A DNA stretch of 64,000 nucleotides from Lineolata rhizophorae (GCA_010093515.1 MU001692.1:398999-462998); one strand, 5' to 3'. Numbered from the stretch's first letter, positions 1-10,685 are shown. The notes: generated by a model from the letters alone, not told the origin. Translations and numbers: made by a program.

Positions 1-244
1 CGTGGGAGGGAGGAAAAGCTCGTGCGTCCTCTTCAAGTATCCATTGTACAAGGAAGTCCTCTTGCTCTGGTGTCAATCGTTGTTGGTATACGTGGCTGGT
101 TTGGCTGTTCTGTGTGCCTCGTACACGGGCAGAGAAGGTAGCTTGAGGGATGTTGTACGCCTTTGCAGCAGCTCTTTGACTAGTAAAAACACCAGCATTA
201 AGATCGCGGATAGCTGCTTGAATAGATTCTTCACGGTTGTCCAT
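1..244 (-). mobile_element. Fot1/pogo-type DNA transposase, N-terminal part (runs off left edge)
   Basis: The minus strand is open from an ATG at 244 to the window edge (81 codons, no stop). The product starts with a Psq-type helix-turn-helix: ESIQAAIRDLNAG, then SQRAAAKAYNIPQATFSARV. It continues into the start of a CENP-B/Tc5-type DNA-binding domain (QQRLTPEQEDFLVQWILEED, then ARAFPPSH). This order is typical of fungal Fot1/pogo (Tc1-mariner superfamily) transposases, which cut and paste DNA at TA sites. The DDE catalytic part lies outside the window. The element's end and terminal inverted repeat should lie between about 245 and 430, but they cannot be fixed without the other end. The visible frame is uneroded, which suggests a fairly recent copy. 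Confidence 0.85.
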
Positions 245-487
245 TTTGGCAGTGTGGGTGGTGAGAAAACACGTGTTTTGTTGAGGGTGTTGAGTTCTGG
301 GCAGTGAGTTGGAACCCCGGGTGACTCGGAACCCGGTCAGCTAGCTTATATTCAGTCTTCTTAGGGTACATCCATCGCTCATAGCTTATACTCTCTACCA
401 TAGAATCTTCCCACAATTAGCGCCCAACTCATTCATAGACATATGTACTGTGCAAGCGAAAAGTGCAACCATACACTCTTCCCCCCA

Positions 488-2751
488 TCACAGCTTCACC
501 CTCCCAACCACAATCTCTTCCCACTCCCTCTTTCCAAACGGTTCGTACCTGTCCCGCTTCAACCAGAACAACCTATCCCCCTTCCCCTCTTTCCTTGACA
601 CCTTCTCCGGATCTACCCCTTCGTTCCTCAACGCCACCTTCTGCTGCTTATTCGTACCCGTGGCCGCCATATCCCTCGTGACGCGGACGAAAACGGGGAC
701 CGCATACTTCGGCAGGTTTGCCAGCGCATGCCTCGCGATGGTATCCAGCTTCGCCCTCAAATGGGGATGACCCAGCTCGGCGTCGTCTCCACCCCCCGTC
801 GTGCCCTTAAACACCACCGCCGCGCACCCCGCCCGTCCCTCGTGTCCCGGCACCTGCACGCCATACACATTGGCCTCAAGCACGTCTTCGTCGTGCCCAA
901 GCACCTCCGACACCTCAGCCGTGCTCACGTTCTCGCTCCTCCAACGGAACGTGTCGCCGATGCGGTCGACAAACCACCACCGGCCTTCGCCGTCCATGCG
1001 TAGCACGTCGCCGCTAGAAAACCACGCGTCTCCCTTGGCAAACACGTCGCGGTAGACCTTCTTGCTGGTCGCCTTCGCATTGCCCCAGTAGCCCTGAAAG
1101 TTCAGCTTGATATCGGCGGGGTCGAGCCGGAAGAGCAGCTCGCCCGGCACGTTGGAGCCCGGCGGGATGCGCTTGCAGAAGCCCGTGACCGGGTCACGTG
1201 CCGGCGTGTCCATGTCCGGCGCGTCCGGGTCTAGCTTTACGAGCGCGGCGCGCCGCCCCATGAGCGCCTTGGACAGCGCGCCGTTGTGCCCGACCGCGCC
1301 CGCCGTGAAGCTGTTGCCGGACCAGTTAAACAGGACGGCGGGGCCTTCGGTCGCGCCGTAGAACTCGACGATTGCGGGTATGCGGAAGCGATCCTGGAAC
1401 TTTGTCCAGACGTCCGGTCGCATGCCGTTCCCGAAAGCGAGGCGGATGCAGTGGTCGGTGTCGTGCGAGGAAGGGGGGGTGGCGAGGAGGTAGCGGCAGG
1501 TTTCCCCGACGTATTGGATGAGCGTGGCGCGAGTCTCGGAGGCGATGCGGATGTAGGTGCTGGCGTGGAAGCGCCGCGCGATGATCGTGGTGCAGCCACG
1601 CCGCAGGGCGCTTAGGTAGCCGATGATGGAGGCGGAAGAGTGGTAGAGGGGCATTGCCTGTGTGTACACTTGTCAATAGGACCTGTCTTCGACGAAAATT
1701 GGGTGGAAAATGAGAGGATAAAGGGCACTACATAAAGATAGGGGTTCAACATACAGTAAGCATACGGTCGCCTGCCTTCAGCGGTAGGAAGTTAGACACG
1801 AAAATAGAAGCGGCCGCGCACTTGGCCCAGCTCACGACAGCCGGCTTAGGCAGACCAGTAGTGCCGCTCGTGTAGATCAGCATCGCCATGTCCGGCCTTT
1901 TTTGACCTGCCCTATCCTCATTCGGAGCGCGATACGGCTCCGACTTGAACGCCTCGGCCTCGATTTCCGGCGTCATCACCTGCACAGCCATCGGCGGCTG
2001 CACGCTACCATCGTCCGCCTTGCCCTCCTTGCCCAGCTCCTCCTTGAGCTCATTCGTGAAGTGGTCCGCCACCTCCGGGTCGACGAGCACGAGGCCGGCT
2101 AGCGATGAGCGCACCGAGTGTAGCAGCGGGCGCCCGGCCAGGTTGTAATTGATGAAGGCAGGCTTCGCACCGAGACTCCAGAGCGCGAGCCAGAGCCAGA
2201 TGAACAGATCCGAATTGAGCAGGTCCATAGCGACGATGTCGCCCCGGCCGATTCCGTGCGCGCTCCTCAGCCAGGCCGCATACCGCAGCACGATATCGTA
2301 GGCCTGGGCGTACGTGGTCTCACGGCCGTCGAAGACGATGAAGGCACGGTCGCGCTGGGCCGCCGATCTCGATCGCGCGTGCGCCTCGAACACGTTGAAC
2401 ACGTTGAGCCCGTCGCGCCTCTCGCGCATGCGGGTGCCGATGGCCGAGGAGACGAAGGCGCCGATGAAGTTGACATCGGTACCGATGGAGAGGCGCGCGT
2501 TGAGGTAGTAAGCGGCCGCCGCGGCCGTGGGGACGGCTAGCGAGAGCGGGACCGAGGTGATTGAGGATGCTGCGGAGGCTGGGAGCCGTGGTTGTGGCTG
2601 TTGTTAGCGGTGGCGGATCTCGAGAGCTGCGTTGCCGAGTCTCGTAGGGATGCGCAGGTAGAGAAACGAAGGTCCTTGATTTCCTCATCGACAGCACGGC
2701 GGAAGGGAATATGGAATTGCGCACACGTCGATGCGTACCTAGCGATGCCAT
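488..2751 (-). CDS. FAT1-like very-long-chain acyl-CoA synthetase / fatty acid transporter
   Basis: This ANL-superfamily enzyme activates fatty acids to acyl-CoA via an acyl-adenylate; FAT1 relatives act at ER, lipid-droplet, peroxisomal or plasma membranes. My model has three exons: 2739-2751, 1755-2578 and 488-1657. Introns are 2579-2738 and 1658-1754. The total is 668 aa, close to yeast Fat1 (669). The N-terminus carries a hydrophobic Ala/Leu-rich segment (residues about 15-30). The AMP-binding motif LIYTSGTTGLPKP is near residue 238. Later come YGATEGPAVLFNW and the FATP/VLACS signature VDRIGDTFRWRSENV. The first exon is only 13 nt (MASL plus one base); it is supported by phase and by the donor GTACGC but is the weakest part of the model. 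The C-terminus ends VKL, a possible weak PTS1-like tail. PHAF1 lies upstream in the same direction, and the transposon fragment lies downstream. Confidence 0.92.
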
Positions 2752-4335
2752 GGCGTCCGGCTTGTGAGGATTATTAGGATGAGATTGCTGGAAAAGATTC
2801 GTATGTGACCGGCTCGAAAGGGCGGACGGGAGGCCTTAACAACAGCCTTGATAGAGGTGAAGAGTCTATCCAGTTCATCCAGCCAGGCCACAGCCGTTCA
2901 GTTCATTGCGCCCACATACTTGAGGGGGGGAAATACTAAATAAACAACGCGAAGGCAGTAAAAGTAAAGGAAGAAAAAGAAAGAGGGCCTCCCGGGGGCG
3001 ATAAATGTGCTTATGGCCACGGTAGGCGGGGTGTTGGTTCGGAACTGGCAGCACCGGCAACGCTGGCCTGCTCTTCCAGGTCCGCAGGCTCCAGCCGTCG
3101 GAACAACTTCTCAGCAGCGCAGCGTCCCCGGCGCACCACAAGCGCTCCCAAAAGCCCCCGGTCGGTTTCGCCCGCCGCCGCAGCCAACGCATCCCGTGCC
3201 GCGCCTGTCTCGCTGTTTTCCGTCCTTGTCGACGCGCGTGGAAAGGGCGGTGATTGGGCCTGGACCGATTACGAGGAGCGAGATTCGGCTGAGAAGCGTT
3301 GGAAGCCCGCACCCTGTAACGGTCGAGCTCTTCCCCGCCGGGCGGTATTTAGCGAGGGCGCATAACGCCGGCGAGAAGCGAGAGCCGAGGCTCCCGGCTC
3401 GCGGCGGGCCGCGGCAACTTCGGGCGCATGGCCGGGCTGGCCCAATGGGATCCTGCGGGCGCTCGCTTAGGTCATCCCTCGTGCTGGCTACTATGTCGTG
3501 CTACTTTATCCACCTTGGACAGCCTATATACAACCACAGCTACGTTCATGCCGAGTGCCCATCCCACTCATGTGTGGTCGAAGCATCTTGGCCGTAGGAC
3601 CGTCGACGGTCTTATACTTGGTCAGACCCATACCAGAAAGGTGTAGGGTTGCGAGCACGGAAGAGCTTCCGTCATACTGGGCCGTCTGGTTGGAGTCCGA
3701 CGTCCTACATGGCGGTCGTGCAACAGAGGACGGCATATCTTGGCCGTCGCCTCCAATTTCCACCTTCCTAGGCACGTACCCCCCTAAGCAGAGGACTGAG
3801 TGCCTAGACGACGCTAGGTTCGTCCCGACTCGGGCCCATCTCACTCGTACCCTTCCGCTGGTTACCGGTCCCGATCGGGACTCCTGCGCCGTGGAACTGG
3901 CAGCCCACGTTTCCGCCGGGCGGTCCCGCTGTCTTCCCGCTTGTGCTACCGGACTCCTCGACTCCGGGAGCTCCGCCAGCCTATCACGAGCCATTCGCTC
4001 AACCTATGGGCATTGTATTAGTAGCGACCCTACCTCCAGGTCTGCCGACTACATACGAAGCTATTCTCGGAGATGCTAATGTCATTAGGGAGCGCACTAA
4101 TAGATGATATCTACTATTCCCCCAACCACCAGACGGGAAACGCCTCCAATGTCTATGCAATTCGGGAATCGAAGCTGGGAGAAACCCCAGCAGCAATAGC
4201 AGTCAATCCTATGCGGTAAGTACAGACACTTCCAACCCAACACACATGCGCCCAAATCCCAACAAAGAATACTTCCCCTCCCTACCTTCTAAACAAGGAA
4301 AGGGCACCCCTCACAAGCAGAAATACGAGATACGT
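2752..4335. other. Intergenic region with an unassigned coding-like patch
   Basis: This 1.6-kb stretch lies between the FAT1-like gene and the PHAF1 homologue. The FAT1-proximal half holds the presumed promoter: AT/GA-rich at 2930-2990, then GC-rich to about 3480. From about 3800 to 4110 a plus-strand frame is open without an ATG. It reads Pro/Trp-rich protein-like text such as PWNWQPTFPPGGPAVFPLVL and ends at a TGA near 4107. A 14-bp perfect palindrome (GACCGTCGACGGTC) sits at 3598-3611. I recognise no gene here. Confidence 0.5.
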
Positions 4336-6238
4336 TCAGACCACCGTCAAGCAACTCACCGCCCCATTCTTCAACACCTCAAATACAAGCCCCGGAAATC
4401 CAAACAACTCCGTGTTTCCCAGCCCTTGCTCAACACTATCCCCCAACCCCGCCGCGCTATCGTCCTGTCCCCCATCCCCATCGCCCACTCCCGCTCCGCC
4501 AGCCTTCCTTCTCCCGCCCTGGCCCGTCCCGTCAGCCTCCCCTTCCCACCCGCCCAACAGCTCGCAGCTGCTGCCCGGACTGTCCCCCCACCCCCTATTC
4601 AGCACCATGCCCCGCTGCTGCAGCGCGGCCTCCTCGTCGCTCGCGTACGTGCCGCGGAAGACCTCGCGCAGCCGGCCCGAGATATCGGCGAAGCGCATCT
4701 CCGAGTTGAGCGGCTCCGTGTAGGGCTCGCAGGGGACGTGCTCGAGCGTCCAGCGCGAGCGGCGGTGCCGGTTGAACGGGTACGAGCCCGGCACGTTGGC
4801 GTGAAAGAGTATCTTGGTCGCCGTGAGGTGCGCGCTGGGGATCATCGTCGTGGGCGGGGGCGAAACGCCGCCGCCGTCCGCGCCGCCCCCTTCGCCGCTA
4901 GAATAGTCGGCCGCCGTAGGAAACAGCGGCGAAGGCGACAGGTGCGCTTCACGGCGCGGAGACGTCGGCGACGGCGGCGATACGGCTGTCGGCTGCGAGA
5001 TGAAGATGTCGAAGCCGTGGTGGAAGTAGTTGTAGAAGCACTCGGCGGCGGCGTACTCCCTAGCGTCTTGGGCCGCTCCGCTCGGGCCACCCTCGCCGTC
5101 CGCCCCGTCCGACAGGTCCGACTCGTCCGTCTCGGTGTGGCTACTGGACGAGCCGTGGTCGGCCATAACATCGCTACCACCGCCGCCGCCGATGCCCATG
5201 CCGCCAACGTCGTCCATGAGTCCGGCCGCGCCCGTGCCCGCGCCAGGCATCAAATCGCTCGAAGCCACGCTCTCGGCCGTGGACGAGCCGCGCGCGCGGT
5301 GGATCGAGAGCCGTCTGTCGTTCTTGCGGTAAATGGCGTCGGGCGGGCCCAGCTCGGCGACGAGGTCCTGCGGCGTCGTCTCGGAGAGGACGAGCCAGAA
5401 GGGCGGGCTGCTGCGGCGCACAAGCTCGATGCGGCCCTCGCCATGGACGCGCGCCAGCTCGACCTCGTCGGGCGCCTTCCCTTTCCCGCCCGCCAGCAAC
5501 GCCAGCGAGCGCGGGTTCGCCGGCGGCTTCGAGTACAGCGAGGGGCGCGCCGCGGGCCACGAGTCACCGGCGAAGACGGCCATGGACGTGGCTGGCAGCG
5601 TCGCCGACGACGACGACAGCAGCGACACGAAGTCCTTGCTCGGCGCCCACGCCTTGTGCAGCACGGGGAACGAGAAGGCGAGGCCCGGGTACGACAGCAC
5701 GTAGGTGCCGCGGTCCTCGCCGTCGCCCGACGCCGGCGCGATGTACTCCCCCGCGAAGGTCGTGCCGAATACTTTGTAAACGTAGCGGAAGTTGGGCCCG
5801 GTGGGTGAGGCGGCTGTGCCCACGGGCCCTCCGCCGGTGGAGGTCGTGGCGGCCGCGGTGCCGCCATCCGGCGTCTTAACGATCTCGTCGTGCTTGTAGA
5901 CGAGCTTGGTTTTGGTGAAATCGAGCACCTCGATGAGGCGCAGGCGCTGGTCAGCGCCGTCGAAGCGCAGCCGCAGCCCGTTGCAGGGCAGGGTCAGGAC
6001 GACGGGCAGGTAGAGCGGCTGCGAGGCCGAGTATGAGATATCTATCTTGGGGTACGTTTGCGGTTCGGCCTTGAGGCGCGTTAAGACAGCGTGCAACGAG
6101 AGGCCCAGGGCTGGACGGGCGTTATCGATAGCGACCTAGCTGTCAGTGGACGAGGCTCGGTGAGTAGTGCGGGCGGGACAACACACTGATGAAGCCGATG
6201 CTACGTCCGGGGTGGACGGGAGTGGCTGCGGCGGCCAT
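4336..6238 (-). CDS. PHAF1 / UPF0183 (C16orf70) family protein
   Basis: This is a homologue of the eukaryotic UPF0183 family, whose animal member PHAF1 associates with autophagic membranes. Exons are 6185-6238 and 4336-6135 with a 49-nt intron, giving 617 aa. The N-terminal part has the family pattern NGLRLRFDGADQRLRLIEVL and then FRYVYKVFGTTFAGEY. The C-terminal half has CFYNYFHHGFDIFIS, ATKILFHANVPGSYPFN and GFPGLVFEVLKNGAVSCLTV, which match the human protein's FFNYF..GVDILFD, FVLHTNYPGHYNFN and MIFEVMQNN blocks. The protein is longer than the animal form (about 420 aa). The extra length is Ser/Gly/Asp-rich low-complexity insertions, including a Gly run around GGMGIGGGGG. The second-exon join (TAG|GTC) is set by frame. 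The first exon, MAAAATPVHPGRSIGFIS, fits the fungal N-terminus. Confidence 0.9.
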
Positions 6239-6647
6239 GGCGGGTCATGCCTGAGCCTGCGGGCGCGCGCTATGGGAGAGTCGAACTTTGGTAGTTGTGG
6301 GTGAGGAGGACTCCGCAGGGCGCGGGTGCTTTGGGCGAGCAGCAGAGTGGTTGGGGAGCCCCGATCAGCGGACCTTGGGGAGCTCCACGTGAGGTCTGCA
6401 CGGGAGCTCCGGGGCTAGCGAAGGGCGGTAGGCACCGCCAAACCGCCAAACAAACGGGTATAGCCTGGTAGCTTGAAGCTGTCGAGGCAATCGGGAAAGC
6501 TCAAAGCGGCGAGTAGCCCAGCAACGGAACGCCAGGTGCAGCTGGGAGTGTCATCAAGCCGCATCCAGTCCGGCTTGGCATGTGCGGTGCGACTAGATGT
6601 CGGGTGGGCAACGATGACTCGACCAATCGGTCGTCGGAGATTGCTCG
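6239..6647. promoter_or_regulatory. Presumed upstream region of the PHAF1 homologue
   Basis: About 400 bp of GC-rich DNA directly upstream of the PHAF1-like start. It holds no convincing open frame and no clear TATA box. It ends where the minisatellite begins. Confidence 0.4.
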
Positions 6648-6785
6648 GTATTGATTCCGGGTATCGATTGGAGTATCGATTGGAGTGGAGTATCGGTTGA
6701 AGTATTGGTTAGGTATCGGTTAGGTATTGGCTGAGTGACGGTTAGGTATTGGCTGGGTATCGGTTAGATATCGGTTAGGCATTGA
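6648..6785. repeat. Degenerate minisatellite, 11-12 bp unit (GTATCGGTTAG)
   Basis: About ten head-to-tail copies of a unit close to GTATCGGTTAG. Early copies read GTATCGATTGGA and later ones GTATTGGCTGG. Nearly all differences between copies are C/T or A/G transitions. The array abuts the AT-rich block that follows it. Confidence 0.85.
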
Positions 6786-7190
6786 TGCCTCCGCTTGGCA
6801 AAAACTCCTAATCCCTAAGAGATTTAAATTTTTATAATAGTTCCGTATATAAGTAGTAGTGCTAGTGCTCTATACAAATAATAGCACGAGTTCTCTATAC
6901 GTTTATTCGCTATATAGAGTATAATATAGGCCTGTTAGCTCCTTTCCTAGAGGCGCGTTAACTCTATATATGCTAGCCTAACGCTAGCCGTATACTACAG
7001 TATATATTTTTTATCTGTTCTCTTCCTCAGAGGCTACGCTAGAGTGATGTCTATATAGGGGAAGCCGACGGCCATATAGAGATTTAATATACCCTAGTAC
7101 AGTATAGGCGATAATACTAATAGTATTACGTAAAGCGATAGATAGTGTATCAGGGTAGAGCACTTTACCTGGGAACAACACAAAAGAACA
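6786..7190. repeat. AT-rich, TpA-dense block (likely RIP-eroded repeat)
   Basis: The base composition changes sharply at about 6790 to a TpA-dense sequence with recurring CTCTATA, CTATATAGAG and GCTAGCC-type words. There is no open frame of note. In filamentous ascomycetes such islands are the usual product of RIP, which turns CpA into TpA in duplicated DNA. The original element cannot be named. Confidence 0.55.
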
Positions 7191-7638
7191 GAAGAGTCAC
7201 GTTGTCACTGCTTCACGGCATCATATCGTTAGGCTCGGGAAGGCAACTTTTGCTTTACTAACTTTTAGGTAATGGGAAGAAAGAAGGCAAGAGAAAGAGC
7301 AAAGAAAAGCTTTTGTAGTGAATAATGGCAAGGGCAACTTGAGTGAAAGGTGAAGTAGGTGTGTAGTATGTTGTGTGTGAAAGGAAGAAGAAAAACTAGC
7401 ATATATAAAAGGGGGCAGTAAAGTCACGTGCAATTGCCAAAAAAAAAAAAGGGGATGTTGGGATCGGCACTGCCCTATCCTACTACACTAGTATAAGCAT
7501 ATTGAGTGGCATTACCACCGACTTATATGTGATCAAGACTAGAAACTCTGGTGTCTAGTTCGGGCTATGGAAAGGGTCGTGCTGCCTAGGTTCTATAGCT
7601 CAGTCTAAGTATATCCGTTACTGCACGCGGTGAGCCTG
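7191..7638. other. Intergenic stretch, nothing recognised
   Basis: About 450 bp that includes a 12-nt A tract near 7440-7451. A short minus-strand open frame here reads as low-complexity Ser/His/Leu text and does not look like a gene. Confidence 0.5.
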
Positions 7639-7993
7639 CTAATAACTCGCTGGCACATTCAAGGTGTGCTGCAGTAGATCTTCGTAACCACGAGGGAGTG
7701 CCAAGTGATGAAGCCAAGCGGCTCTAGAGGCATTTGTATCTCTACGTGAGTCAATGGATTTCCCCGCAAGCTCAATAAGACCATTCTCAATTCCCTCGAA
7801 GGCAAAGTTCATACCAAGTCTATAGTGCGAAGTGCATCGACCGGCGAGACGGTAGAGGACGAGAAAGCTGGCAGCATAATTGTTAGGGGATTCTAGAACC
7901 AAGTTGTTGAGAGTGATTGGGTATTGCTTTTCGTTAGGTGGGAAAATTAGTCCAGTACGTACTAGCTTTCGCCTTTTCGTTATCTAGATGGGT
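7639..7993 (-). pseudogene. Unidentified coding-like fragment
   Basis: The minus strand stays open from about 7993 to a stop at 7639. It has no ATG at its upstream end, and a CTAG that could be a splice acceptor sits there. The readable text looks protein-like: ITKRRKLVRTGLIFPPNEKQ, then YPITLNNLVLESPNNYAASF, and later YRLGMNFAFEGIENGLIELA. I do not recognise the family. It may be the last exon of a gene whose other exons I could not find, or a relic. It lies just beyond the eroded repeat block, which favours a relic. Confidence 0.35.
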
Positions 7994-8251
7994 CATTCAC
8001 TCATTCCTCTATTTCATAATATTTCTCTTTTCCTTCTCGCCTAGTATTATTTAATTGAACACTTCCGTGTAGGTTCGGCTCCTTAAACCCGTAGAATTAA
8101 CTGTCAATCTGACAATTCAAGACAAAGCTGGTTGGTATCATAAACAAAGAGATCTACAGGCGTGGCACCATCCCACCAAAACCACTAAATTTATCCTCGA
8201 AAGGAACCATCAAACAATGAAACGTGACAAAGCTATCCCCAAGAGGCCGGA

Positions 8252-9037
8252 ATGGAAGACAAAGAGCCACAGGGATCTCGTAGACCTTCAAACGCAATGT
8301 TTTTCATGCTTGTGGTACAAAAGTGGGCCTCCTCTGCCCTCTTCTCTAGGTTGGATACCGGACACGTTCTCCTCGACAACGGAGAAGCCCCAAATTGCCG
8401 CGAAGCAAGAATTATGCCGCGACAGACGCTAGACATATTCACGCCGACCAAGGGGCTACTCATATTTCCTCAGATCCACCTTTCTAAAGGTGTACCAATA
8501 ATTGACATCACCCACCAAATAGCGCATGCCAGGTATGGATCAGAGGTCTTCGTTGGACAGGTCGAAGCCATGTTACTGGCCGCAGATCAAGTCACGCACG
8601 CTTACACCCTTCGCCGCCCAAAGAATTGGGGAAAGGACACAGCGGCACTCTTCACAGGTTGGGATAGGTCCGCATCGAAGCCCGAATGCGTATGGACGCG
8701 CCACCGCATGTGGAGCGCAGGCTCATGGACAGTCATCAGCTTTTCAGAGTCATCAGCGCATTCAAGCCACAACATTCGAATGTGGCCGGCGGGGGTCTTC
8801 ACTAGCAGCGAGAATTTTACTTTTGAAAGCGTCGAGTACTCGTGGAAATTCGACAAGATACATACCGGACGTTATCTTACGCTATGGAGGAAGCTCGGTC
8901 CCGAACGGACCGCTGTAGCAAAGTTCTTAACCCCTTCCAGCTGGGGTATAGGTGGGGCGTTGATGGTGGACGAAGACAAGATTGATCACTTTGTTGCGCT
9001 GATGACTTGCTGTGCAGTCTTGTACAAGGTAGGATAA
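8252..9037 (+). CDS. Hypothetical protein, possibly tubby/DUF6593-like
   Basis: Single-exon frame of 261 aa. The C-terminal half has the layout of small fungal tubby/scramblase-like (DUF6593-type) beta-sandwich proteins: an aromatic strand pair (FESVEYSWKFDKI), a polar turn with TGRYLTLWRKLGPERTAVAKF-like strands, and a final hydrophobic helix (FVALMTCCAVLYKVG). The family call rests on pattern only. No signal peptide or transmembrane segment is obvious. Another ATG, in a different frame, lies upstream at 8217 but gives a shorter product. Codon use is less GC-rich than in the housekeeping genes of the window. The gene has no close neighbours, which fits an accessory gene. Confidence 0.55.
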   Translation: MEDKEPQGSRRPSNAMFFMLVVQKWASSALFSRLDTGHVLLDNGEAPNCREARIMPRQTLDIFTPTKGLLIFPQIHLSKGVPIIDITHQIAHARYGSEVFVGQVEAMLLAADQVTHAYTLRRPKNWGKDTAALFTGWDRSASKPECVWTRHRMWSAGSWTVISFSESSAHSSHNIRMWPAGVFTSSENFTFESVEYSWKFDKIHTGRYLTLWRKLGPERTAVAKFLTPSSWGIGGALMVDEDKIDHFVALMTCCAVLYKVG

Positions 9038-10268
9038 GGATCTTGTTCAAAATATACCAAAGAAATCCGCTGAATGTAAATGCGCGCACCACTTCTCAAA
9101 ATTAGCCATTAAGGTGAAATCGGATTCTAAAAGCACTATATGCTAGTGCCTATACTCTGAGATTCTAGACTCTGCTTTTACGACTAAATATGCCCGAAGA
9201 CTATCTAATAGCGCAACTCTTTATCAACCAAATTGGAGGCCTGGCTATGTCGGGTAGATGTCTACATCCCAAGACTGTAAATTAACGCATCCTCCGCGCA
9301 GTTATGAGAAAATGATCGCTGGCCTGAGTCGTTTAGCAAGTTTCGAGCTCTAGCTTCAGCCCATCGGCTTTACCATCTTCTAATATAAACCGTGCTCCAT
9401 TAGTAGTCATTTTGAACTGAAAATTTGGTCGGAAAATCTGAAAATAGGACAAGACGCCTCTCGAGAGCTTAAATTGAACGGCTTGATTTGACCCCTGCAC
9501 GTAGCCGTGGATGTGTTTTCACGAGCATAAAACCTTCCTGTTGAAAGAAATTCAAATCGGATGACTCGGCTGGATTCTGCTCCCAATCAAGACGGTGGAA
9601 AATTCAGAACCATCATACGACGATGGGCTCAAAACCCACATCGTCAAAGGACACCCACCATTGGAGAACGCGCCTTTTGATGGACACGAGAGCGATGCCG
9701 AAGGCAGTAACAGGAGCTAGAAGGACCATTGATGGTGGTAGGTCGCTGCTACGGGCTAAGTAAATAAAATCGAGGCCTGAAACAACCCCCCAACTCCCAC
9801 GAGTCCACCAGCGGTTTAGGAAAGAACAGCGAAGAAGAATGCAGGTTGGTCTTGCTCATCATCATCGATTAAAAGTACCAGCTTAAATCAGCTACGGCCA
9901 GGTGCTCCTTTTCAAGAAAAAAGCGATTCTTCACCCGATGTCGTTAGTTGCGGACCGTATGACGGATTTGCCGACGTCGGCGGACTCAATAAAGTGCATT
10001 TTAGACCCCAAAAGTCCAACTCGTAACTTGGATCCAGAAATGAGATATGGCTAAAAAGGAAAATTTATTCCTTCATGGGCTTGGTCGAACGGGCAAAACC
10101 CCCTAATGTGGACTGCGCTTTCTAGCAATGTGCCAATTCTGGCATTTTTTATAGGTTTTTTTTCTTAAACTGGAGGTGATTGTCCGCGAAACTCCACATA
10201 AAGGTATAGCTTGGATGGACTGTAGTAATGGAACAATTCAACATTGACCTAAACAAGTAGTTGGAGCC
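9038..10268. other. Intergenic stretch, no gene recognised
   Basis: About 1.2 kb of mixed-composition DNA. All six frames are broken at short intervals, and I see no domain-like text on either strand. It runs into a small inverted-repeat element on its right. Confidence 0.5.
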
Positions 10269-10421
10269 ATGGTCCACAATGGAGCAGGGTAGGATCGGGA
10301 TCTATATTCTATTGGGGCGATATTTCTATTAAGGTGGGTTTTCTACTATGAAATCTTTAAACTCTTTTAGGAAACCCACCCTAAAACCCCACGGGGCTTA
10401 CCTCACCCCACTATGGACCAT
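10269..10421. mobile_element. MITE-like element with terminal inverted repeats
   Basis: The ends match in inverted orientation. The left end reads ATGGTCCACAATGGAGCAGG and the reverse complement of the right end reads ATGGTCCATAGTGGGGTGAG. Most mismatches are transitions. An internal inverted pair (GGTGGGTTTTC near 10336 and GGAAACCCACC near 10371) extends the hairpin, so most of the 153 bp folds back on itself. There is no coding capacity. I could not identify a clean target-site duplication. This fits a non-autonomous DNA element worn by RIP-type change, but a simple palindromic relic is possible. Confidence 0.55.
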
Positions 10422-10685
10422 AATTCAAAACTTTGAGCGGAAAGATTAGTGGGGTACTGTAGCCGACTCATCTATCGTCATGATATCGGAATTTGTACAC
10501 AACATTGAATCCGGAGCTGGGTAGTATTGTTGTGTTTGCGCTAAACGCTGAATTTGGAATATTACAGACTTAAATTAGTTTAGGAGACATCTCGTGTCCT
10601 TTTTGGCGGGTAGGGCTCCTAGAGAATGTTTGATGGCTTCTCGTAAGTGCAGCCATCCGCATCTGTTTTGCTGGCATCAGGTGCA

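Noticed and set aside
4246-5808. 520-codon plus-strand ORF
   Set aside because: It is antisense to the PHAF1 homologue. Its Arg/Ala-rich text is what the GC-rich opposite strand gives by chance.
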